A program made the position numbers and the translations under genes. The notes beneath the pieces were generated by a model. The model worked only from the letters and a program-made list of their open reading frames with translations. It had not been told where the DNA came from and did no database searches. Source: Cristatella mucedo (taxonomy: Eukaryota; Bryozoa; Phylactolaemata; Cristatellidae). From it: 64,000 bases of DNA. Each line of letters begins with the position of its first letter. The first letter of the stretch is position 1. The stretch spans positions 1,322,501 to 1,386,500 of the forward strand of contig WPIO01000042.1 of assembly GCA_009760855.2 (NCBI GenBank), written 5' to 3'. Of the stretch, positions 44,450-56,820 are shown in pieces.

Positions 44450-44880
44450 GTCATGGCGGCAGCACGATAAGCAGGATTTGGTAATAGTGAGTGATGTTAA
44501 AGTGCAGTTGCATGAGAAAAATTTGGTCGAGTGTATGACCCTTGACACGAGTAGGGCTATGCAAAAGAGCGAAAAGAGACAGCGAGTCAGTCAATGCGAG
44601 AAATTCAGTCCTGACGGTGTCTGACGAGTTATAGAAGTGAATGTTTAAATCGCCCTTAATGAGGATGGATCGATTCACACACAGAATAGAAAAGATCGGA
44701 TAGATCGGAGATTAAGGAGGATTCGATACCTGGTGTTCAATTGATTACTTCCATCATCGGTAGCTTATTTTCGGGTGAAATCAAGGCAATCAATTCAAAA
44801 GACGACTTCGATGGTTCTGCAAATGGCTTGAAGTTGAATTTCAAGCGCACGCTACAAGCAACGCCACCTTAATTTTTGAT
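44450..44880 (-). mobile_element. LINE endonuclease-domain fragment
   Basis: The minus-strand frame holds ILIKGDLNIHFYNSSD, then FLALTDSLSLFALLHSPTR and GHTLDQIF. These correspond to the GDxNIHxD, LLDSFGLxQHVxxPTH and GHTLDLV blocks of APE-type LINE endonucleases. Upstream, broken frames hint at the VVYRPP side. Too diverged to assign to family A or B. Confidence 0.6.
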
Positions 44881-46249
44881 TGATCTAGGGAAGTGAAAGA
44901 ATGAGAAACTAGTCGGGATGGCGTATTTAATTGTCGGACAGTTTACCGATTTTAGCCAAGTTCGAGTCAATTAGTAGAGCTTTATTTGCTCATTGAGCGA
45001 AGATTCCAAAGGCAAGCGTTAAGTTGGGCGGCCGGATTTATAACAGGCCTAATGACCACTAAGTTAGAGAGATTCACAGAGAAGTTTGTGGGGTAGCGTG
45101 GTGAGCGGTTCGAGACAATCCTAAGAATATCGAATGAGCGGGTACTCAGTTCACAGTTCCTGCCAAATGTGCGGCGTCAAAGCTGGCGGCTTCGGTCACA
45201 GAGGCGGCCCCGGTTGCTTTTATTCTGTTAATGCATAATTCACAAATCGAAGCAACAGAAGTAACATCTAGGAATTCCTTTGATCTACGATAAAGAGAAG
45301 ATAATAGCTACACACGATCATAACTAACATGCTGGTAACTAGCCGCCGGCGTAGTTAAGTTCGCCGCCGGCGTGGAAGACCCAGCAGCCCGAAGCGATAA
45401 GTGCTTAGACAAATACGGACTCGTCATTTCTTATGAACTATGGTCCAATAGCAATCTGAAAAACTTTAAACAGGTCTTAGCTGTATTTTTTCTGTAGACG
45501 ATGCTCGCGAGAACTTCGATTGCATAGCTACGATTAAACACTTCCCATTACCGAGAGAAATTACTTTGACATTAACTTTAAAGGTCATCATGCAAGTCAG
45601 TTAACAAAGAAACATACATCCTTAAATTGTCTAATGATGTCCACTATACTCTTCAAGACTAGCGATAGTGCCTCTATGATAGTTGCAAAATGGCATTCAA
45701 GAATAAAATGATCGTTCTTATCGCCAACTGCTGTTGAACATTCCCTGAAACTAGCTGCTCCGTAATTTAAAACGAATGACAGTTAGTGTTGTTAGCATTC
45801 GCTGGTTGCTGAAGGGTGCAAGCCTTTAAACCACGTGCTGACAACGCGTTCATTGGAATTTCTCAAGATCGTGCGGCGGCCACTATACGATCAAGCTACA
45901 TTGCATCAACCGAAAACTTTTTAATGTCGTTTGTGAACTTAAGAAAATAATTAGAATGGGCTAAATGTAAAGCAATTAATTTTGCATGGCAAGCTTAAAG
46001 AACCGAACATCTATCGATGCACTTGTTGATTCCACAAGTGAAGCTATCACGAAGATTTAATGACGAGCTACAGTTTAATATCTCTATCTGCTGTTTCTAG
46101 AATCAAAAAAACTGTGCGGTTAGTTCGCAAACAAATAAATTAAATCGTATCGCGAACTCTTGAGCATCGTGCACTCAAAGCTGGAGTGGCTTTCGATGAA
46201 CACGTGGTCACGCCGTCGTCAGTGGCATAGTGAGGTCTTTTGGCGACCT
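44881..46249. other. Unassigned, no gene seen
   Basis: No convincing coding frame or repeat. Confidence 0.5.
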
Positions 46250-46404
46250 GAAATATAGCTAGAAATTGCACCCCTCTTGTCAGAAATAGCTGCAAAATAG
46301 TTCCACCGCAAAAGAAATGCAAAAAACACGCTAGCAGGCGTACAGAGCAGAGAAAGTTATGTCAGTTGTAGCAATGGTAAAAGGCAGCTATCACCAATTT
46401 AGCT

Positions 46405-48035
46405 TAGAGGGAAATTTTGAAAGTTATCCCCCATCCCTATAATAGTACCATAGCAGTTATATTTCTCGAAACACATTTAGTTATATTTCTCAAATACTAA
46501 TTGACCAAAAAGAATGCAAATTTGCTCAGAAAACAAAGGCAACATCATCTATCTTTTGATGTAAGCATACTGCCACTTTGAACTTTTGATGACCTGTATA
46601 AGTTAAGGTAAAATTTTGCTCGGTATATCACTTTGGTTTTATTCATACTAATTTGTTAAAATGCATTGTAGAATCATGTTAAACCTTTCAAACGATGCAG
46701 AACAATTTTCTGAGCCTGGGATTCTTCTAAAAAGTAAATAACAATTTTTGTGACGTTCAAAAAATCCCATTAATCAGGAAAATGTCGATCATGTGACTTT
46801 AAAGGATAGTGACGCTATACTCACTTCACATACAACCAAACATGAGAACTCTACCTGTCATACAAGTTAACCAGAGCATATATTCAAAATTTTAAGTCGA
46901 TGTGGCCATAGAAGGCCAATCTGTAGTATCTCAAAGGCTCAAAGCCTAACTCTTCAGGAAGCACAGTCCCAAGTTGCCAGCTTATAGCTCAGCACATACC
47001 TTGATGTCAAAAAGCCCGTCTTAACATGTTACCAATAATGTCAAAATATATTTCTGGTAGACTGTACATTTCACAAAATCATACATTTCAAGTTTATTGG
47101 ATCACTATTATTGGAGATATTGTATAAGCATGATAGCGAAGGTAGGCACGATAGCTCTCATACCGCTGGCAGTCAAACCACGCCAGCAGTAAAATCACCC
47201 GGGAGTCTGACCCCCGCTCCCACAGAAAAATCTCAAGTTATAAGCGGCATTATTGAGAACTCAAAATCACCCCAAAACTTGCCTTAAATAGAATCGAATC
47301 AAAATTTTCAGACTGATTCCAGGTGAACGACGCGCTAGCTCCATCAAAGTCACGGCGCTGACCGGCCAACGGACTACGTTACTTACCGGATTCTGGCCGC
47401 TACATGAACCAGATCAAATATCCCAAGATTCAGTCGGTGCAGTGGTAATGGACTCCTTAGTTACGGCGGCCTGGGCCGCAGTAAATTCTCAATTCATTAT
47501 CCCTAATGATTGTCTACTTGCCATACGATAACCACTTTCGGTTTCTGAGCTAATGTAAACATACCAATGTAAATATGTTTCTGCCAAGTAAATAAGGAAT
47601 GGACGTTGAAATGCCGCTTGCTGCCGGTTGCTATGGGCGGGGCGGGGAAGTGGTTGCGGGAATTGGTCTCGACCGTAAGGGTTTCCGATTTTATGATTTT
47701 ATTATACAACCAGTTGAAAGTTCGATCTCACTGGGCGTATCATTTTTATAAATTTAACTTATTTTGGTTGTTTGAAGTTATGTTCTGCGGGTCCGTTTAG
47801 TGCTGAGTACCTTATATTTACACAATTTGCCACTAATGCTCGGTTCTGGAGGTCGGGTCTTAAAAAAAGACCTGTTGAGCTCGACGTGCTACCTCCGGTT
47901 TAAGTATGTCTTACAAACTAATTTTATTTACCATGTTCCGGTCATCTGTCAACCACTACAATTTTAGATTGCATTTGTAGCTGGTTTTTCTTTTAAAAAG
48001 CAAATTTCCAAATCCTGGCCACTTTTCGTAAATTC
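46405..48035. mobile_element. About 1.6 kb insertion present only in unit 1
   Basis: Unit 2 reads straight through (TTTAACTTACGGGAGTCTTTC near 52,790). Here the two halves are split by 1.6 kb whose ends look like short inverted repeats (GAGGGAAATTTTGAAAGT against the complement of CTTTTCGTAAATTCCCCCTG). No coding frame is seen. A DNA transposon is likely but not proven; a deletion in unit 2 is the alternative. Confidence 0.45.
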
Positions 48036-48171
48036 CCCCTGAGTCTTTCTACGGTTGAAAGTGGCAAACTAGTCAACTAGTTATTGAAAATTTATATTTT
48101 CAAGTGTTTTTTCCACGACTAGCAAAGCCCTAATAACAAAGTAAATCTAACGCAATTGAGACTCTAAGATA

Positions 48172-49052
48172 TAACAATAATAATAATAATAATAATATTA
48201 ATAATACACTCGACAAAGCGCCCTCAGAGAACTCAGTCTCTATCAAGGCGCTTTACATTTGCTGCAAAGAGAAACGTGATAAAATCGTGGGCAATATCAT
48301 GCTTGATAATCAAATAAAATGAATAATATGGTTAGTGGTGACATTCACAGGGTCAGCATGCAAGTGTGGTTAGTTTCAGCAAGCACAGTGTCAGCACGCC
48401 TAAACGCATGAAGGACAAATCACTAGGACACTCTAAATGCTGTCCTAAATAGGTGCGTTTTTAAGTTTTTTTTTAAATGTGGTCAAGTCAGGGGATGTTT
48501 AGACGTAAGTCTGGAATGAGTTCCAGTTTTTGAGCTCATGCAATCTAAACGCACTGTCTCCAAAGGATTTGAGGTATGTGCGAGGTATTGGTAGACTGTT
48601 GGATTTCGAAAATAGGTGATACGATGCGTGGCCTGGTGGGGGAGTAGATCTGTGATACAGGACAGAGCCAAAGAATGAAGTGAACTAAAAGTGAGCGACA
48701 AAACCTTGAAGTCGATCCGTTGCTTGATTGGGAAGCAGTGCAGGTCGGCGAGAAGTGGTGTGATGTGGCAGCTGCGACGCTCACGACAGACAAGCCTAGA
48801 GATTCGAGGTTTGCTCCATCAAACCTCGAATAATGTGTAAGCACCTGATAATAATAGTGTAAGCACCTGATTGCACATGCTGGTAGGCCAGCAAGCCGAG
48901 AGTTACAGAAGTTAAGACGGGATGTCACAAATGCATGGACCAACTTAGATGTGGTATCCTTATCTAAACAAGCCCGAATTTTAGCGATGTGATGTAGCTT
49001 AAAGTAAGCAGACTTGACTTTGGAACTGATGTGGTCTTCTAGCGACAAGATT
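48172..49052 (-). mobile_element. LINE-B copy inserted in the hAT transposase relic
   Basis: Minus-strand 5'-truncated LINE-B with AAT-repeat tail at 48,172-48,205, the conserved 3' hairpin, and reverse transcriptase C-terminal blocks (KSAYFKLHHIAKIRACLDKD, TSRLNFCNSRLAGLPACAIR). Unit 2 lacks it and shows the uninterrupted transposase text, giving the insertion point after the SFSKL codons. Confidence 0.85.
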
Positions 49053-49500
49053 ATCAAAAGCTTGCTAAAGGAAATCTTACAGCTGACAGCTGTTGCAGCT
49101 ATAATGAGATGAACTTGCAAGGTAACTCTCAAATTTGGAAGCACATCTTCTCCATGACTGGCCATGAAAGACGTGAGTTCCAGAGGCGTCTTTAGTGACG
49201 AGTTGTGAAGTGTGGCAAGAAGCACTTTAGAGTTACCTATTTCGTTGAAAAGCTCTGTTCTACCAACGTCCGTGCAAATGAAGCCTACAACATCTAGACG
49301 TTGCCGGCTGAGTGCGGTCCGTTCAGATGTCTTCTAAAGCTTCTCAACTTTCAGCAAGAAACCAAATTTGGCATCAAGATCGTGGATTCTGGAAAACCTA
49401 TTTTAATTCTTTTCTCAGAGATTGTCCATGATGTCCTTAATAATTCTTGAAATCTCCCCCTCTGCCGTGAGACCAACATCTTAACACAGTTCTTTAGACA
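49052..49500 (-). pseudogene. Relic hAT-family transposase C-terminus (unit 1)
   Basis: The minus-strand frame contains DVGRTELFNEIGNSKVLLAT, ELTSFMASHGEDVLPNLRVT and a VSCKISFSKL end. This is the pattern DxFPNLxIALxIxLTIPVxVASxERSFSKLK of the hAT C-terminal dimerisation domain as found in ZMYM/DUF4371-type transposase-derived proteins. Frames further upstream (DAKFGFLLKVEKL) are broken. A pseudogene repeated in unit 2. Confidence 0.6.
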
Positions 49501-51410
49501 TCTGTGTCTATATGCTGATTCTCCAATCAACTGATACTCCTACAATTCACATCTCACGTTGGCATCTATCAGCGATTCCTAGTTCAGGTCTTCTCCAAGT
49601 TCTGCCAAATCAATGTCACGAGCGTGCGTGTCACAAGAGGCACGTTTGAAGTTCATCTTTGGATCATCCAGCTTTTCTGAACGTGGTCAATTTTTCTTAA
49701 AATGCTGTACTAAAATGACAACAAAGCCAAGAATTTTAAGCTCAGAATACGATGAAGAAGACTGTCAGCTTTACTTCTTGTTTCAAATATTCCACTAGCA
49801 TACTCAGACAGTTGCTCTAATACCTACAATGCTGTTAAGTCCATCATTGATAGCTTTCGCATCTTCTACTCTCGCACTCCGACTTGAAGCGGAGTCACGT
49901 TTGACATTGGCAAAGTCTTTCTTAACATCTGCATTTAGTTCGTACGCTCCCAAAGCCTGATAACTAGGTCAACCAGAATTTTTCAAGTCAATTGAGACAA
50001 GGACTTGTTTGAATCAAGATTAGAACCCTCAGATGAAATTTTTCTTAAAGCAAAATGAATATTTATTTTGCTTGTGGAACCCCCTTGGCCTTGGCGCCAG
50101 TGCCTGGGGACGTTGCAGTGAGGCTTGGCAATAAAGCGCGTGGTAGTCTCGGCAGCCGGCAATAAATGATTACGATGTAGCATAGCAAACATTTGTGAGA
50201 GTGCCGAAGTAATTCCAAGCGTAGCTATTTTCGTAAGACTAAAGCTACACACTAGTCCTTGTTCACAGAGTAGACGGATGTCAAGATTCAGTAAATATTT
50301 AGGATGGTCAATTTAGAACTATCAATTTACTTTGTGCATATGCGTACCTAAAGCATTTTCTTAGTTTCAAACCTCTACTGGCCTCCACTTAGTATCCATC
50401 AAGGAGAATGACGAAAAAGAATGAGAACAATGTCGTATCACCAAGAGGCCAACCTAAGCGATGATGCATCCAGATGGAATGAACAGAGGTCGATAAAGTT
50501 CAAGTAAAGATGTATTCAAGTTTGGAAGTTTGCACACTTTTGCTGCCTGATGTGCTTGTACCTATCACGGGCGCATCGACTAAGTTCTGGAAACATCTGT
50601 ATGAGGATACGTACCCACAAAACCATATTTACCTTCTGTGTGTTCTCAGCTAAACTTTATTGATTATCATGATTGTTACGTTAGAGCACAATTGCATATG
50701 ATTAGGTCCAATGCATGATACTTGAGGGGTAAGGCATAATGGAGCAATCTCGAAAAATCTCGCCTATCTAGTTCATGCCATGTAGAAAGCCGTAGTAGTC
50801 CTATCAAGTTTAAAAATCTCAGTAAAATCTTTTCCCTATCCCCTGTGAATAATAAATTGCATTATTGACTTTGAAAGCCGCAAAATTTGTTAGCTCAAAA
50901 TAAAAATTCAACCAAACTCAATACAGCAATCGGCAGGTCTTCGTTATTTGTCCTTCGTGTTCGTGCACCTGTTTTGCTAAAGTGCTCGCCCCAATCGGGG
51001 TCCGGCCGAGCTCATTTTCTCGGGCCCCTTAGCCAAAGTGTAGTTCATATGTAGTGCATAAATAGAAATTAAGCTTTCTTAGGGCGCTATGCAAATGCAT
51101 TTTACTTATTTCACTTATTATACATTATGCGTGCTGTTTGCGGACGTTATTACGAATCAATTGGTAACGCTTTATTACAGCATATTTAAAGTCCCAACAA
51201 AAATTTAGTTCTCTGAGGAGGTCATACAATGTATTAATATCATTATTATTGTTACAATTGGCTATATATATCATGGTAAAATTAATACTATCATTAGTTA
51301 TAGCGAAGTTCTATTTCGATTTTGCAACTTCGTTTCGTCTTTTTTGAGAAAGATTCACACTGCAACTACATCTTTGCCACATTGAGTAATAATAACTGAG
51401 AAAAAAAAGC
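49501..51410. other. Rest of unit 1, non-coding
   Basis: No gene seen. LINE-B-like 3' remnants occur at about 51,175-51,260 (TTAGTTCTCTGAGG then an ATT-rich tail), repeated in unit 2 at 55,905-55,975. Confidence 0.5.
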
Positions 51411-51483
51411 TAGAAATGATGCCCCTTCCATTGTCAAAAATTGCTACAAGATAGCTCAACAATACAAGAAATGCAAAAAATAC

Positions 51484-52716
51484 TGTAACGCCGAAGGCTC
51501 GGCGGAGTAGGCTTGACCTGCCGCTTACCTAGCGGCGTAGCCTAGCGCCTATTACCGTTCGGTGCGCGCCTACGCGCAATAGGCTTGTCGCCACGAAACA
51601 AGCGTTTCTGGCGCCGACCTGCTTATCGTTACAAAAGGGGGTCGTGAGTCCGCGGCGTGAATTAGAAAGCGAGACACACACAAATTTGGGATTTTACTGA
51701 GCTTTATTCGCTAGCGCACAAAGTCGCTGCGCGTCTGGCTCAGCTTAATCTCCACACTCCTCGCACGCTCTCAACTGCACCAACACTCTTGCGGAGAGAA
51801 TACTTCTCCACACTGAGCGCGAACCAGAGCCTAAACCCTAACTGGAGAACTAGGACTCGGTTTCCACCAGTGCTACAGGAATACTCCCCACACACCACCT
51901 CAAGCACTCTTGCGGAGGAAACACGTCTCCACACTTAAGCTAATTAAATATATACAGGGGAACGACCCAAATAGACAGAGCTCGAACTGAAGCCTAAACC
52001 CTAACCGGAGAACTAGGACTCCACACACGCCAACTACGTCTAGCTCGCTCCGGCAAATATGCCGAGACCAAGTACAAGCGCACGCACACAAAACACAAAA
52101 GAAGCACAAAATGTCAGCACGGGCGCAATACGACCGTATTCAATGGAGTCCACAGTATCCTCCTAGCGCTGCCTCGTCCTGTTCCGTCGATCGCCAGCGA
52201 ACAGCCCACCCTCCTCCCTCGCATTCGGAGAAACGAGTCCGACGGCGTCGAAGCTCGGAGCCAGACAAAAGACACAAGACCAAAAGACCAAGAGCGAGCG
52301 TCGCTCGACTCTTATATACCTAGCTGAGACAGTGGGGAAAGGGCTTGGTGGTATTGGGCCCGACACCTTGGCCCATTACGGTAAGGAATTAATACCGTCC
52401 CCAGGCCACTGGAAGGGCACCTCTGTCCAGCTTGAATAGTGAATGGGTTTCAGACGATTATTTCTTGGAACGAGTGAAGGCGGAGGTTGACAGGCCAGCC
52501 AACATCCATCAGCAGCTTCCGCGGGTATCGGACCAATTCTAAAGGCCGAATCGCCACCGCTGGTCTCAGAGCTTCCTTGCTTACTCTTAAGCTCTTGCTC
52601 TCTAACCGCACTGACGGCCCTCTCTGGCTTACTGCTCCAGGACAAAGGAGCTCTAGCCCTCCTCCAAACAGCTCTTGTTCGTGCTAAAATTCAGCCAAGG
52701 CCAGCAGGGCGCTACA
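51484..52716 (-). mobile_element. Solo LTR, 1.23 kb
   Basis: Begins TGTAACGCC and ends GGCGCTACA (TG...CA with 9-base imperfect inverted ends), flanked by the direct repeat ATAC (51,480-51,483 and 52,717-52,720). On the minus strand a TATA box GGTATATAAG lies at about 52,313-52,322 and an AATAAA signal at about 51,703-51,708, the order expected of U3-R-U5. No internal region, so it arose by LTR-LTR recombination. The empty site is preserved in unit 1 near 46,322. Confidence 0.78.
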
Positions 52717-52944
52717 ATACACGCTAGCAGGCATTTAGAGCTGCGAAAGTTATATTAGCTGTCGCAAAGGTACAAGGCAGCTATCACAAATTTAACTTAC
52801 GGGAGTCTTTCAACCCTTAAAAGTGGCGAAATGGTCTACTATTGTTTGAAAAGTAACATTATTAAGTGTTTCCTTCCTACGGCTAACAAGTGGTAATAAA
52901 AAGTCGATCTAACCCAATTGATGCTCTCAGATAAGGCAGGCTTA

Positions 52945-53420
52945 CCTTAAGCTTGGTAAAGGAAATTTTACAACTGCCATCTGTTGCAGCTATGATGAGA
53001 AGAACTTGATAGGTAACTCTCAAATTTGGAAACACATCTTCTCCATGACTGACGGTGAAAGACGTGAGTTCCTGTGGCGTCTTTAAAGCCGAGCTGTGAC
53101 GCGTGGCAAGAAGCATTTTTAAGTTGCATATTTCGTTGTACAGCTCTGTTCCACCAACGTCTGAATAAGTGATGCCTACAACATCTAGACATTGCCGGCT
53201 GAGAGTGGTCTGGTCAGGCGTCGTCTAAAGATTCTCCACTTCCAGCAAGAAACCATGTTTGGCATGAAGATCTGTAAGCCGGGAAAACCTGGTTTCAATT
53301 TCTTTTCTCGGAGATTGTCTATGCTGTCCTTAATGTTTCTTGAAATCTCCTCAGCAGCGAGACCAACATCTTAACCGGGTTCCTAAGGCATCTGTGTCTT
53401 TCTGCCGATTCTCTAATCAA
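52945..53420 (-). pseudogene. Relic hAT-family transposase C-terminus (unit 2)
   Basis: Same relic as in unit 1, without the LINE insertion: ELTSFTVSHGEDVFPNLRVT, then GSCKISFTKLK. Broken upstream. It supplies the uninterrupted text that dates the unit 1 LINE-B insertion after the duplication. Confidence 0.6.
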
Positions 53421-53714
53421 CTGCAACTCTCTACAAATTACATCTCCCATTGGCATCTAGTAGTAATTCCTGGTTCAGGTCTCCTCGAAGTCCTGCCAAC
53501 TTAATCTAACGTGAATGCGTGTCACAGGAGGTGTCTTTGAAGTTCAACTTAGAATTATGCAGTATTTTCTAAACGAGGTCAAACTATCTTAAAATGCTGT
53601 ACCAAAATGGCAACAAAGCCAAGAAGTTAAAGCTCAGAAAACAATGAATGCTACTGCCAGCTTCACTTCTTGTTTTAAATATTCCACTAGCATTTTCAGA
53701 TCTGTGACTTGCTT

Positions 53715-54032
53715 GACGAAATCCCCTGACGACCACACTTGAAAAAAATTAAAATATGTACCTCATTTCAGCAGGATTTTCCCGGTCCCTGTGATTCGTT
53801 CTCTACGTAATTTGCGTGCTGAAACTGTTCAGGCTGCCACAAACTACACTGGCATTCTGACCCTGTGCATGTCACACCTAACCGTGTTATTCTTGTCATT
53901 TATTGAGCATGCTACCACTAACCATTCAATCTTGTTTCCGTTGCAGAAAATGCAAAGCGCGTAGAAGGCGATTGAGTTCTCCAAGGTGCTTTATAAAATT
54001 TGTTATTAATATTACTATTATTATTATTCCAA
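53715..54032 (+). mobile_element. LINE-B 3' fragment
   Basis: The 3' untranslated region of LINE-B (GGTCCCTGTGATTCGT ... CTGACCCTGTGCATGTCACA), the hairpin GCAAAGCGCGTAG ... AAGGTGCTTTAT, and a tail of ATT units. Confidence 0.75.
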
Positions 54033-56100
54033 ATGTCACTGTTGATCTTGAAAAGAATGAGCAGGTGAGAGCTTTCTATCGTTCTAAACAAGGTAATAAG
54101 AACGTAACCTTGACACGCAGCATGAGCTCCTGCCAAATGCAAGCTTTAATGATCATAGTTTACAAAAGCTGCTTTCTCACTCAAGGACAGCTTGCGAGCG
54201 GCCAGACATGACTTCTGCTTTGTTGTAAGCACAGCCCGTTAGGCCTTGCTTGTGTGCTCTAACAGCTTGTCGGCGATCAGCCACTGCTCAGCAGCTGGCT
54301 CGTCATTGATGAGGTGTAGCAGGTTCCCTCTCGGTGTGAGGCAGCCCGCCTGCGGCAGGCAGGTCGGAGCGAGAGGACGGAAAGGGCATGCGGAACACCG
54401 TCGGATGGGTGAGTGGTTGCTGCGCTACGAGCTCCAGCCGAAAGCATGGTGGTTAAAGCGCCCTCGATGTTTCAATGTCGTAGCTTGTCTTGCTTGAACG
54501 TCAAGCTATGGCTTGGTGTAGGCCTTTGAAAATCCTTAACTGGGTCAGCCAGCAACATTTAAATCCATTGAAACAAGGACTTGTTCAAAATCAGGATTAG
54601 AATCGTAACAAGAAATGTTCCTTAAAATCAAATGCATTACTTATTTGTCTCGTGGAACCCCCATGGCCTTGGCACCCGGGGACATCTGTACCCCTATGCA
54701 TTTCTTGCTGCACCTCTGACCACTGTACTACTTAAACGCGGGCAAAGAAAATTGTGACGCATTTCTTAGGTCTGAATAGCGGCCATCGGTTGTGGCGGCG
54801 CACATATTGAAATGAAAAAGGGCATGAATGAATTTGGATTTGGAAAGGGCGTGGTAGTTTCGATAGCCGGCAATTGCTGACTACAATGTGGCAGAGCATA
54901 AATTCATGAGAGTTCCCTAGTCATTCCAAGGGTAGCTATTTCCGTAAGGCTCAACCTGAACACAAGAACTTGTTTGCAGAGTACGTAGATGTCAAGATTT
55001 CTAAAATATTCAGGATGGAAAACTTGGAACCATCAATTTTTTGTGCACATATGTGTTTATGCACATGTGTTTTGCAGCATATGTTTTGTTTCAAACCTGT
55101 ACCGGCTATCACTAAGTGTCCGTCCAAGACAATGAGGGAAAAGGGTGAGAACAAGGTCTTGTCAGCAAGAAGCTAAAATGAGCGATAATGCATGCAGATG
55201 CGAATAAAAGAGGTCGATAAAGTGCCTGTATAGGAATATTAAAATTCTAAAGTTAGTGTACTTTCTTTCCTGGTGGGCTTGGACCTAGATAAAGGGCATT
55301 GACTGAGCTCTGGCTAATAGCTGTAAGCGGACTCGTATCACCAAAACCAAATTTCCCTTCTGCGTGTTCTCAGCCGAACTTTATTTACTCTCATGATTGA
55401 TTATGTTAGAGCGCAATCGCATATGATTAGGTCCGATGCATGAGGATTTGAGGAGTGAGGCATAATTGAACAATCTCGGAAAATCTCGCCTATCTAGTTA
55501 ATGCCAAGTAGAGAGTCGTAGCAGTGTGAGAAAGTTATAAAATCTCCACAAAACGTTTTCTCTGTCACTAGTAAGTTGTTAATTGCATTACCAGATTTGG
55601 CAAGAATCGAAACTAGGAGAATGTTTTTGGTCGCTGAATATTCAAATTCAACCGAATTCAATGCAGCTTTCCGTAGGTCTTTGTGACGTGTCCTTCATGT
55701 TCATGCACCTGTTTCCCCGGTGGCCTAGGTGTTCTCGCCAGATCAGGGTCTCGCCGAAGTCATTTGCTCGTGTTCCGCGGCATAAGTAAAGGGCAGAAAT
55801 AGAATGAAAGCTCTCACAGGCCGCTATGCGAATGAATTTTCCTTATTTTACATCATGCCTGCTGCTTGCGGACGTTAATACGAATAATTTAGTAACACTT
55901 TCTTACAGCAAGTTTAAAGTCTCAAAAATAGGATTTAGTTCTCTGAAGGGGGCTATACAAATGTTTTACTATATTTGGGATTTATTGCAATCGGCTATAT
56001 TTTGGCGCTAAAAATACTATCATTGGTTCTCGCAAAATTCTACGTGAATTTTGCAAACAGTCTCGTGTTTATCGAGAACAATTCTCACTCCAACTGCATG
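54033..56100. other. Rest of unit 2, non-coding
   Basis: No gene seen apart from repeats. The segment 54,150-54,560 has no counterpart that I can find in unit 1. Confidence 0.45.
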
Positions 56101-56102
56101 GT

Positions 56103-56820
56103 TGCTGCATTATGTAATAACAATAATACACTCGATATTTACGGCTCTCAGAGAACTCAATCAATATCTAGGCGCTTTACATTTGCTGCGAATTAAACAC
56201 TATCTAATGGTTAGTGTAAGCATGCTCAATAAACAACAAGTACAACATGGTTCGAGGCGACTTGCACAGGTTCAGCTTGCAAGTAGGGTTTGTAGCAGCT
56301 TTTAAAGTGTCAGCAAGCGTAAGGACATAAAGGAAGGAATTACGTGTAAACGCTAAATGCTCTGATATATGCGTTTTTTTGTCTCGTTTTATGTGTAGTC
56401 AAGTCGGACAATGTCGTGACGAAAGTCAAGAGTGAATTCCAGGCATTGGGAGCATAGGAACTAAAGGCACGGCATACAAAGGATTTGAGATTTGTACGAG
56501 GTATAGATAAACAATTAGATTCCAAGAAGTAGGTGATACGATGTTTAGCCTTCTGGATGAGTAGATCTGATAGGTAGACTAAAGACAACGATCAACTGAC
56601 CTAAAAGAGAGTGACAACACCTTATAGTCAATGCGTTGCTTGACTTGGAGCCAGTGCAGGTCGGCAATAAGTGGTGTGACATGGCAACTGTGAAGCTCAC
56701 GACAGGCAAGCCTAGCTGCAGAGTTTTGCACCAGCTGTAAGTGCCTGATTGGACTGGCCGGTTGAGAAGTAAGAAGGGAGTTACAGAAGTAAAGACGGGA
56801 TGTCGCTCTGGCATGGACCT
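56103..56820 (-). mobile_element. LINE-B 3' copy
   Basis: Minus-strand copy with AAT-type tail at 56,108-56,123, degraded hairpin, and C-terminal blocks matching 62.4-62.8 kb (PADLHWLPVKQRID-type text at about 56,640-56,670). Broken frames. Confidence 0.75.

Larger units (their letters stand above)
46250..51410. repeat. Tandem segmental duplication, unit 1
   Basis: Aligned by eye with 51,411-56,100. Landmarks shared in order: GAAATGCAAAAAA(C/T)AC, CGCTAGCAGGC, GGCAGCTATCAC, the relic hAT transposase, ATTTCTTGAAATCTCC-like text, GTGGAACCCCC.TGGCCTTGG, TAGGTCC(A/G)ATGCATGA and TTAGTTCTCTGA.GG. This unit additionally holds a 1.6 kb insertion and a LINE-B copy. Confidence 0.75.
51411..56100. repeat. 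Tandem segmental duplication, unit 2
   Basis: Second unit of the duplication, same order of landmarks as 46,250-51,410. It is interrupted by a solo LTR at 51,484-52,716 and carries a LINE-B 3' fragment at 53.7-54.0 kb that unit 1 lacks. By eye the two units differ at very roughly one base in five. Confidence 0.75.
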
